Below are positions 35,001-47,000 of a stretch of DNA of 64,000 nucleotides, one piece after another (position 1 is the first letter of the stretch; each line of letters begins with the position of its first letter). The stretch spans positions 57,562,034-57,626,033 of the forward strand of contig OX377202.1 of NCBI GenBank assembly GCA_947396885.1, read 5' to 3'. The notes beneath the pieces are model-generated. The model was not told the origin of the DNA. It saw only the letters and a program-made list of their open reading frames with translations, and did no database searches. The position numbers and the translations under genes are program-made. This stretch comes from Heligmosomoides polygyrus polygyrus (Eukaryota > Nematoda > Chromadorea > Rhabditida > Heligmosomidae).

Positions 35001-38000
35001 CGTGCCTGGCGACTCAGTAGACGTGCCGAACACGTTGCCCAACGTGCCTGGCGAGTCAGTAGACGTGCCGAACACGCTGCCAAACGTGCCTGGAGATGCG
35101 GTGCTGGAGTAGAGAGAGGGGGGGGTGTAGGGGGGGGGGGTGTATTTCGTTCAAGCGGTCCGAAACTTTAGCCTTGGTGGTAATCGAGGTCGCTGAATAC
35201 GAATCTGAAGTTGATCAATCGATATCGATCGATAATATCGATTTTTCGTGTATTTCGTTCAAGCGGTCCGAAACTTTAGCCTTGGGGGTAATCGAGGTCG
35301 CTGGACACGAATCTGAAGTTGATCAATCGATATCGATCGATAATATCGATTTTTCGTGTATTTCGTTCAAGCGGTCCGAAACTTTAGCCTTGGGGGTAAT
35401 CGAGGTCGCTGAACACGAATCTGAAGTTGATCAATCGATATCGATCGATATTATCGATTTTTGTGGATGCCATTCAAGCGGTGTGAAATTTAAGGCGTGT
35501 AGGTGGTGGAGGTCATCATCATTCTTCTTCTTTCTATACAATAAGCTGCTAAGGAGAGTGTAACTTCTGTCAGTCTTTACGGGATGCGGCGTCAGTCTAG
35601 GGCGACGTGTTTGTCCTGTCTGTCCAGGAGGGATCCAGTAACGGTATGCCTCTATCCGGTGTTGGAGGAGGGCGAGGGAAGTGTAAGGGGAAAATCGGTG
35701 ACGATGACATCGACAGCCTTAGTCACCGTTACCTACCGTACCCTACCATAATCGGCCGAAATTTCAAAGAAGGATGTTAGATTCGTGATCAGCACGCTAA
35801 TTAACCACCCCCCCCCCCCTCCTAGGCGAAGTGTGGCCGAAGTTTTTTTCGTAGCTCTACTCTATCTCTGGAGTGAGCGATCTCTAAGCAGGAGGGTGCA
35901 GACACTGCACTCTACTTCCCTTCAGTGCTTTTTCTCAAGAATTATTGACTTGACGTTTTGAATTTAAAATTACGCGGGTGTTTTGAATCTAGGCGGGACC
36001 TAATCGAAGCGCAGTGGCGCTCTCTGACTTTGTCGACGGATTCATTTTCTCCTAATTAAAGCGCGGTGGCGCTCTCTGGCGTCTTCGACGGATTCATTTT
36101 TTATTTTGAGGAGTTTGACTTGCTTTTTGGGTGTTTCGCTTTTGATTAGCCTCATTGATTACGCTGCGATTCGGTGAACAGCGGAAGGAGGCATCGTGAT
36201 ATCGCTGATGAAGGGGGTGGGGGGGGGGTGAGACAACGGCTCGATGATTCGTTTCAGTCAGAGGCTGAGTCGTTTTATCAGCGAAATCGCTCCGAAGAAA
36301 TCAAACTGTTGAAAAAGTCCGGGTGAAATGGTTAGAAGTTCGAGCGTGAGTGTCTTCTTTTGTTTTTGATCGTTTCTGATGTTCGGCTCGCGTCTTCTGA
36401 CGTCTTCGACGGATTCTGTTTCTATCTCGAGGAGTTTGACTTGCTTTTTGGGTGTTTCGCTTTTCATTAGCCTCATTGATTACGCTGCGATCCGGTGAAC
36501 AGCGGAACGAGGTATCGTGATATCGCTGATGAAGGGGGTGGGGGGTGAGACAACGGCTCGATGATTCGTTTCAGTCAGAGGCTGAGTCATTTTATCAGCG
36601 AAATCGCTCCGAAGAAATCAAACTGTTGAAAAAGTCCGGGTGAAATGGTTAGAAGTTCGAGCGTGAGTGTCTTCTTTTGTTTTTGATCGTTTCTGATGTT
36701 AGGCTCGCGTCTCCTGGCGTCTTCGACGGATTCTGTTTCTATCTCGAGGAGTTTGTCGTCCAATATGCTATGGCGATCCTGATCAGTAGCTACCGCGCTG
36801 CAGCGTAATACGAGAAATTGCTGCAGGATTCGTGTTTATCACCCCAAATAGCCCCCTTAGCACTGGGGAGAATCGGTGATGATGACATCGACAGCCTTTG
36901 TCACCGTTACCTACCGTACCCTACCATAATCGTCTGAAATTTCAAAAAAGGATGTTAGATTCGTGATCAGCACGCTAATTAATCCACCCCCCCCCTAGGG
37001 GAAGTGTGGGCGAAGTTTTTGGGAGTGTTGGCGAGGTCGAAGTTCGTTTTCAGAACTTCGATCGCCGTCATTTGATACTGATCAAATTATGGGGAGCAAA
37101 AAAAGCAGAAAATACCCGAGCGTCTTCTTCGTGCCAGGGGATTCAGAAGACGTGCGCAGTACGTCGCATGACGTTTCAATGACGTCGCTCAACGTGTTTG
37201 GGGATTCAGGTGGACGTGCCGAAGGCATCGTCCAATATGCCTGGGGATTCAGAAGACGTGCCGAAGACGTCGTCAGCTAAGGGGGATCATTGAGGGGAAC
37301 CAGTACCAGTAATGGGGGAACGTTTCACTAAGGAGAACCAGTAGCGTGGAACCAATAGATCGCCCTATCATACTATATACTGCACGTACTGAGAGCCTTT
37401 TCTACTCCTAGGTAGGGAAAAAGCTGTACAAGTAGACCAGCTAGCTTGATGTCATTGTCCTTAGCTTAGAGATACTGCAACATCGCGCGAAGCGCGCAAG
37501 TGCGAGGCACGCCGATAGGCGTGACGGAGCACTTGTATAAAAATAAGACAGTGATTTCTTCAAGTCAAAGAGAGCCATTGCCTGCAGCACCGTGCTTTCC
37601 GAATTGATATGACTCAACATTACTGTAAGGCAGTGAAAGGCTTACACCAGGAAAAATTGAGGTATTTTAAGGAAAAGCACTAACGAACGCGAGGGGTAAG
37701 TGAAACAAAGGAAGCTAAGAACAGGAGGGAAATCCGAAAATATCATTCAAGGCGATAGTAAAAGAAGCTCGTGGACAAGCCTACTTATGGGAGAGGCGAT
37801 GAAAATATGTCGAAGGACATGTGCGACATAACGGCGTAGCCTTGTTGGCGCGGAGGAGGTATTGATAAGCTGTGAGTAGTCCATTGAGAAGTCGGGACAA
37901 ACATCCAACGCTGCTGTAAAAGTATCCATCAAATGAATATAAAAGGAGAGCACTTATTCTAATAATGACTTCCCTTGAAGTGACGCAGTCTAAGGTCCGT

Positions 38001-41000
38001 AGTTGAGCTAGCTACATGTTACTACCTAAAAGTCCTGTATCTCTAATAAAGAAAGAAGCTCTGATCTTTTTAGCTTACTCCGAAAAACTGAGACACTAGG
38101 GGAACTCAGTACATTGGCGGGCAGCACTTGCAGCCACCGTGAAGTCCGATAAAAAGGAATTGTAAATTTTGCACCGGTGCCAGTGTTTAAGTGTGGGGCA
38201 GCCAATGACAAAATGTCTTGTACGTCCATCGTAGGTCTAAAAACCCAATACCTACTCAATCTCAGTTTCGCATCCATCCGTAGTATACGAAAACAAAGAA
38301 CCAAATCATTGAAAACTCTACGAAACAATAGACTTTTTAGACCGAAGTTTTTAAGCCGGGTCGCATAATCAGGCATCTCGTAAGAGTGCCTGATATTGGA
38401 AGTCCTAAACACTAGAATTTTTGTGAAAATCTGCTGAACCTTTTCAATCTGTGCCTGGAGTTTTTTGTTCCCATGCGGGTTCCATACCTGACATCAGTAT
38501 TTCAACTGCGGCAGAATATATGCTTTGTAAAGTCTAAGAAATATCGTACTTTCATTGGAATGAACGTTTCTAAAAATAAGAAATAGATACCTAAGAGCTT
38601 TCCGAACAGTCTCATTCACATGGGACCTAAAATCTAGAGAGCTGTTGATAAGTACTCCTAGGTCTTTCACCTCTTCACGTCTCCTCAAAGTTGTTTCTCC
38701 ATATCCATATTCAAATCCATAATCTCGTCTAAAGTGCATTACGTAGGTCTTTTCGAGATTAACAGGGAGGTCCCACAATCAGTCCATTCCATTAGCTTGC
38801 GAACTGATTGGATCAACGCCATGTAAATCTCGTGTTTGTTTTCCTGTCCGTAAATGCCATATACCTTGATATCATCGGCGTAGAGCTGTACTTTTACTGA
38901 TGCATGCGTCTTTAACTTATCTGGAAGATCAAAGCAATACGTGACAAAAAGAAGAGGAGAGAGAACACCACCATGAGGTACTCCGCTTAAACAAGAATAG
39001 CATTCTGAGAAGGAATTATTCACTTTTACCCACAAATGACGCTAAAAATTAGTTTGGAGTGGTTTACTCTATCAAATGCCTTAGCTAAATCAAAGTAAAT
39101 GACATCCACGGCAAGATTGTTGTTCATGGCGTAGTACCAGTCAAAACTACTATCAAGCGGTTGGTAGTAGTTGATGCACCTTTTAGACAACCATGCTGTT
39201 CTGGTAGGAGCAAATTTTGACGCTCAAACCAGTCAAGGAATTTCTCACGTAAAATCTTTTCAAACATTTTTACTGGGAGCGGTAAAATGCTAATTGGTCT
39301 ATAATTGGCTACAATATTCGATTTGGAGCCTTTTGGTATTGGTGTAACTAGTGTCTCCTTCCACATGGAGGGAACGCTTTCTAGCATAATGGAAATATTA
39401 AAAATCATTGACAAAGGTCTACAAAGATGTTGGGCACATTTCTCAAACACTATCTGAGGTATCCCATCAAAAGTAGAGGATGAGAATTCTTTTAGAGCTA
39501 GCAAGTGCTTCAGCACGTCATTGTGATCGAAAGTGGTATTCTCGAATTTGCGGCCGTTGAGCAATCCATTTGAGCAAAAGCGTTGATTATAATTCCTCGC
39601 ATTTCTGGAAGTGAACACACTAGAAAAATATTTAGCAAATGCTTCTGCTTTCTGCTTGTCAGTTACTAACACATTGCCATTTTCATCCTCAATTGTCGGG
39701 AGATTCCCACAGCCTTTCATCTTACTGCGAACCAACTCAAAAAATTGTTTTGTGGACGATTTTTTTGCTAATCTTTCACAATTAGCATGGAATTTCTTAA
39801 TATGAATGATAACATTGGAGCACCCTTTTTTATAGAGCGCACAAGATGGGGAAAGCCTCGCCTTCTGGTTCAAAAGGTTTAGAATGTGCTTTGGATACCT
39901 TGTCCTTTTGCTACCAGGATAACACAGAGGAGCACATTTTTTGAATCCTTCATACATTACTGCACAAAACCTCATATATAGGTCATCAATAGATTGAAAG
40001 CCATCAAAAACGCTCCACCAGTTTATACACGCGAGGTAACGATTTAGGCTAGTAAAGTCGGTTTTGAAAAAATTCGGCATAGGAAATATTAGGTTGTAAT
40101 GAAATAAATGGCACTGAACCACTGTAAATTTAAACAGTTAACATCTCGGCTTGTAGGCAAGTTTGTTAATCGAAATAAAAACCTCCTGATGCTACACATC
40201 TTTGCCAATGTGACACAAGTTTTTTTGTCCCAGTAGCATAAAAATCAGAAGTTCTGGATTGACGAATTCTTCGAAGGCACTTTCGGCATCCTGTTGGTAT
40301 TTGAATATTTTCCCTACCAAGAAGTCGCCAAGAGCTTGAAGAAATGGTAGTCTGTTGGGGAGAGGTCGGGAGAAAACGGAGGATGTGGTAGAGTTTCAAT
40401 GCTCACCTCATTCAATTTCTGAAACGTCATTTGTGCTACATGGGGGCGAGCATTGTCGTGCAGAAGGAGAACTCGCCTTCGGTTTACCAAGGCCAGCCGG
40501 ATATCCTTCAACTTTTTCATCATTTCTTCAATTTCAATGCAGTACTTCTCTGCTGTGATGGATTCACCGGGAGGGAGGAAGCTGTGGTGAATAATTCCCA
40601 GCGAACACCACCATACTGTCACCATTACTTTCTTTTGGTGCAATTCCGGCTTCGCAAAAACCTTGGGGTTCGCTGTCCATCCACTGTGCCGATCGTCGCC
40701 TGTTGTCATTATCCATTTCTCGTCACAGGTTACGATGCGATCAAGGAATGGGTCCGTTTCGTTCCGTAGAAGCAGTGCGGACGAGATCTCATATCGACGG
40801 TTTCTTTGCTCCTCAGACAGCTCGTGAGGCACCCATCTTTCCAGCTTTTTGGTCTTTCCAATTTTCTTCAGATGCCGGGCAGCTGTGTTGTGACTGACGC
40901 CAAGAACCTTCGCTATCTCCCTGGTACCTTTGTGTGGATCCTCCTCTACCATATCTCTCAGCTTGTCCTCATCAACACCACTATGCCTCCCACGACCTTC

Positions 41001-44000
41001 ATGTTCTTCCAAGCTCTCATCTCCATTCCGGAACTTTTTATTTTTATTTATTTGACCAACACAAATAATGGCACGCATAGGTAAACAGGGAGGATTTCAG
41101 ATATAGGTTGGCACTTCGCAAAAAACATAGAGAAGCTGAGAAAAAAGAGAGAGAAAAAAAGAAAAGAGGGATAGAAAACGGGCAGAAATACGCCTGGCGA
41201 GATTGCATACAAGAGTGAGTCGTGACAAAAATACGTGTGAGCTTGAGTGGAGCACCTGGAGATGTCATGACGGAGCTGCGCTGACCACGGGTATGTACAT
41301 TAGCAGATGCCTCACGATACTACTACCAGTAGGCATAATAGACAATTAACCTTCGGGGCGGGCCCTGTATCTCAAAGGCCTCTTTAAACTGGTACGCACC
41401 CCAAAGGCTGCCTTGGGAGGTCGTGAGGATCTATTGGCATTCTGCTAAATACCCACAAATAGTGTAATGCAGCGAACAAGACGTTATTACATAACCGTTT
41501 TCAATTGACACACTCATGTAGCACAAGCAACGCACGAGGTTAGCCAGAAAAGAATCGAGAAGGTGACTTCTATAAAAGCAGAAGACTTTTGTGATCGGAA
41601 CAAATTGTCTAATTCCTGGAGCTGAACGGCGTCTGTAGGCAATCGACTATGCATCGAGAGGCCTCGGTCGAAAAAAAAACAGAACCTTTCTGAAATCCCA
41701 AGTATTGCTCAACATAACGTGCATGGCAGCACAGTCATAAAGACCAATCCTCTTGAACTATGAGGCAACTGATCTTTCTAGAACTGTCTGCACGTCTATA
41801 TAAGGGGCTGGAAAGGGCTCGCTATAACTTCATCGCTCGCTAGTCCTACCCACCCTGGATTCGCCTCACCGAGGACAACCCACCGACGACTACGGACGCA
41901 ACCACAAGGAGTGAACAACCAGACAGGAACCAGCGCGGACTCGCACCCCAAGGCCGGCAGCAAGAGGAGAGAACCGCCACTGGCAAGAACAAGAGCTATT
42001 TAGGTGCAACAAAGATTTGCAGGTCGCTACACCATGCGGGGTTCGAACTCTGGTCGCCTGTTTGCAGACAGCGCACAAGGACGTTGCGCCGCCGCTGCCA
42101 GTGGTGCGCTCCAATGCATGCGTACAATGTTCGCGTACATATAACGTATGCGTACAATAGAGCAGCCATGCATAGATAGTGGCCCACTAACAATCAGGTC
42201 GGCGCTCTGAGTTGTTGAGCTAGGCGAATTTGAAATGCGTGGGATTTTCGGTGGATGAATAAGTCAGGGCACAGACTATTCCACTCAGCAACCTGCCGTA
42301 CCAGGAAGGAGCGCTCATAGCTAGCCGTATTAGGCTTATCCGGTCGAATACGGAATAGGTGACCCCTTAGTCTGCCAACACTGGCTGCTGGTTCGAAAAG
42401 GTCGTAGATATTGAGGCCAATCTCATCTGTGGTCAACTTGTACATTAGAGTGAAGTCGGATATTTTGCGTCTGAACTGCAGAGAGTCAGCGTTAAGTCTG
42501 AAAAGACTTTCTTCATAAGAAAGACTTGGCAAACCGCAGCGACAAAAACAGCGATATGTGAAGCTCTTTTGGACTTTCTCAACTTCTTCTATAAGAGATA
42601 CGTTTTGTGGTGACCATATGGGCGTACAGTATTCAAGTAATGGCCTGACGTAGAGAACGAAAAGTCGGAAGAGCGCAACAGGATCTCGCATTTTGAAGGC
42701 TCTTAGAATTAAGTTTGAACACTTGAGGGCATCTCACTATTTATTTATTTATTTATTTATTTATAATTGCACCTTGAGTGCGCTCATAACAAAACAGGGT
42801 AGAATCACAAACAGCAATCCAGAAACACAAAACCAAAAACAATCCGCACAAATATGGTCAACAACGCTGATCAGCAAAGTAAAATTAGAGAATCATTATG
42901 CACTGCTATTTCGTATTTTTCGGTAATGTGTTGCCACTAGAGAAAAAAATATACAAGGAGCCTGAACGATGAGTGTTCATAAAACAATGAGAATAAAATT
43001 TAAAAAAGTCCACTTCTTTTAATACAATTAAATCAAGTAGATTGACTATTGTGTAGCAATGCAAGTCTCAGGCTAGTCAATCAGTATGTCCTATGGCGTG
43101 ATTCCGAGGATGAGGAGATCACTTTCGAGCAGCTAAAAAGAAGGAAGCACCTAGGGGTCCGGTCTTAATTCCGGGCAAACCTAGGCCGCTATTACGCTTC
43201 CATTCAAAGCTGCTTCCATAGGAACTGAGTTGACCTAACCGAACTCGCAATAAAACACTGCTAGGAAGTAGAGCCGTATACGATATTGACTCAGAAAAAA
43301 TATAAATATTTGATTGAAGAACAAAAAAATATATCTGAGGGGGGGGGGTTGCTTGGGCTCCTCTGTATCTAGCATAAAGGCAACCACTAACATCAGAAAA
43401 AAGAATGATGGCAGGCATAATGATTCAAGGAACCAAGTGAAGAGAAAAAAAGAAGGCATCCAATTTTAGGAAGACCCTAGTTCAGAAACGAATCTAACAT
43501 CAGAAATTTTTGACAATCCGAAAGAAACGAACACAAATGGCTTAGTGAACAGAGTGAAGACGAAGAAGAAAACAGGGATTCAGTTTTGGAACACGAACCA
43601 CTAAAAAGACGCAAGGAAAGTGCTGCTCTTTTCGCCGAATAGAGTTGACGCAAAAAAACTCAGGAGCACTCAGAGGGCCATTTCCTATCTGGCAATGGCT
43701 AATCTGGAATCTGTCGCAAAACTAGAATGGCTCGAAATTTCTGTGAGAAGCCTGCAAGAAATCACAATGTGTCATCACATTAACTACGAGAACTAGAGGC
43801 TGAAAAGTGCTGGAAACACATGACAATCTACACGACTTACGGCATAGCGCCACGAGGACATTCAATAGGACCTGAAAATACATATTAGACTCTAAAAATC
43901 CTAAATATTTAGTAAAGAGAGAATGTCAATTTTATTGAGTCTGCTTCGAATTTCAGAAACACTGCGAGACTTAAGAATACCCTCTGGCAGCAGCTGAAAC

Positions 44001-47000
44001 CATCGAGCCGTACGATAAAAGAAAGAATTGTAAATTTTAGACCAGTGCTGCCTTCTAAGGGGAGGGCAGTCAATCATGAAGGTAGTAGTACGGCCTAGGG
44101 TAGGTCTGAAAACCCAGTACTTGCTAGGTTTAAGCTTATCCGTAGTATTCTAAAGCAAAGGACGATGTCATGATAAACTCTACGATACAATAGACTCTTT
44201 AAACCAAAATTCTTAAGCCTTGTAGTGTAGTTTGGTAATGAGTTGTGCTCTCTTGTGTTCAAGATCCTATATGTGAGCATCCTATTAAAGGTCTGCTGAA
44301 CCTTTTCAATTTGAGTCTGGAGTCCCCTATTTCCGTGAAGATTCCACAGCTGACAACAGTGCTCCAACTGTGGGAGCACATAAGCTTTGTAGAGCCTCAG
44401 AAAAATGTTCGCGTCGTTTGAATATATATTTCTAAAAAGAAAGAACACACTACTAAAAGCTTTACGAACGATGTGATTTAAGTGTGTTTGAAAATTGAGG
44501 GATTCGTTTATTAGAACGCCTAGATCTCTCACCTCGTTGCAGTTTTGGAACACAGTGTCAGAGTACATATACTGCATACCATGATCTTGCCCCATGTGCT
44601 ATACATAAGTTTTTGAGAGATTAACCGGGAGATCCCATAAATCAGTCCATTTCATCAGTCTACAAATAGACTCAGTCAGGGCAGTATGAATGACATGTTT
44701 GTCCTCCTTCCCATAGACACCATACACCTTTATATCATCCGCAAAAACTTGCACCTTTATCGACGGGTGTGTTTTCAGAAAGTCAGGAAGGTCGAAACAA
44801 TAGATAATAAAAAGCAGGGGTGATAGTACTCCACCCTGAGGGACCCCGCTCAAACAAGGGTAACGACTCGAGAAACAGTCATTTATTCTGACCCACAAGC
44901 GTCGTTCTGATAAGTACGACTCAAACCACTTTAGGAGAATACCATCAATTCTTTCAACCTACGGACGAGCTTAAAGTGGTTAACTCTGTCAAACGCTTTT
45001 GAAAGATCAAAGTATATGGTGTCCACAAAAAGATTGCGATTCAAAGCCGAATACCAATCAGAGGTACTATCCAGTAACTGAGTAGTAGTTGAAGCACCTC
45101 TGAGAAACCCATGCTGTTCGCGCGGCAGTAACTTACAACGGTCTAACCAATTTATAAGCTTCTCACGTATAATCTTTTCCATTATCTTTATCGGTGTAGG
45201 AGTGATACTAATTGGTCTATAGTTTAACAGTGTGTTCGAATTCGCAACTTTTGGAATCGGTGTGACAAGTGCCTCTTTCCACATGGAGGGCACTGTATGA
45301 AACATAAAGGATATGTTGAAAATAATTGACAGAGGCTTACAGAGGTTTTTGGCGCATTTCTTAAAAACAATTTGTGGTATTCCATCGAAGGGAATGGAAG
45401 AAGAAACCTTCAGGGCTTGCAATTACATCATTACGTCTTTATGGTCAATAATAATATTACTCAATCTATGGTGTGGACGATCACTGAAAGAAATAGACGG
45501 CATCACGTCTGTCATGTTGCTAGCGGAAACTATACTAGAGAAGTACACAGCAAACGCTTCCGCTTTCTGGTGGTCGATAAACAAGACATTACGGCCACCA
45601 TCCTCCAAGACAGGAAGCTTAGCGTTACCCTTCATTTTATGCCGAATGTATTCAAAAAATGACTACTGGACGCCTTTTTCTTTAATTTTCTTTCGTAATA
45701 TGCATGGAACTTCTTAATGTGGAAGTTTATATCAAAACATACCTTCCTGTAGAGTGTACTAGAAGAGTCAAAAGAAAGTTTTGATTTTTGTTGTAAAAGA
45801 TTGAGAATGTGACGCGGATATTTTGGTGGTGCCTTATATCGAAAGCTAAAGGGAACAAAGTTTTTGAAGCCTTCATACATGACTAGGCAAAATCTCTTGT
45901 ACAGGTCATCTACTGATAAGTAGTTTTGGAAGACTTGCCACCAGTTAATGGAGGCTAAGTATTGATTTAGAGCGATGAAGTCTGCCTTGTAAAAATTGGG
46001 GATAGGTGGAAGCATTACAGAAGATAAAGGTGGAAAGGAGCACCGAAACTTAAGTATCATATGGTCAGATGTGTGAAAAGGAGGCAGGTGCTGTACGATG
46101 TGCTGTAAGATGGGCTTATCGCGAAAACAATTTTCTTCCACTCTGATAGTATGTAGCAACATCGGAAAGTGAAATTGTTTCCCATAAAACCGATTCTTAT
46201 GCAGCAAACCAAGCTTTTACGCTAATCTGTCTTCTACAATTAGCGAAGCTGACTCTGTTCAACGTCGAAGCAACACCTGGAAAGAAGAAACTATAGAGAA
46301 GCACAAAAATCACATAAATTGTTGAAAAAACCAAGACCTCTAAGATATAGGTACATGTCGCGTAGGTGAGCAGCATTGGTAGGTGAGAGCTCGCCAGCCA
46401 ATAATAACCAAACAGAGCACAGCCCGAACACATGCCAGCCCATCAGAGTACCGACTGAATACGCCCTCTCTGAACGGCATACCCATTCAATGTGGTCTGA
46501 TTTGTTTAGGTGTTCTCACCTTCCAATGCTGCTCACCTACGCGACATATACCAAGATATATAATGCATAGCACAGTGACGGAGACAGGAGGGGGTCGTAC
46601 GAAATCCCCTCCGAAAGAGAAGGGAGAGTGGTAAATTTTCGACAAAAATAGAATCCCACGCTTGACTCTCCCTGAGACCCCTATAACAAGGACTCTGTAA
46701 AGAAGAAGATCCGTGGACAACGGTTCATCCTTATAAAGTAGAAACTGTGCTCTACGATAGTGAAAAAGTTCTTCAAATAAATGCTCAACTTTTATTTGTG
46801 TTTGTTTATTTATTTTGTTTTCAATGAACTTTTATATTAAATCGTGCTTAGAACATGTCGCGAAAAGGCACCGTAGGTGTAAAGGCCCCCGCAGACTTCT
46901 GCGGCGAGCGGCTTGACTCATCATCAGTGGGAGCGGTGACGGCGAGGTACTGTACTGTTTCTAGTCGGAACCGACTGGTGCTTAACAATAACAATAGCGC

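Noticed and set aside
34554..35083. Minus-strand 173-codon frame with [18 protein letters not shown] repeats
   Set aside because: Satellite translation; the strand and frame change with the array phase and no coding context is present.
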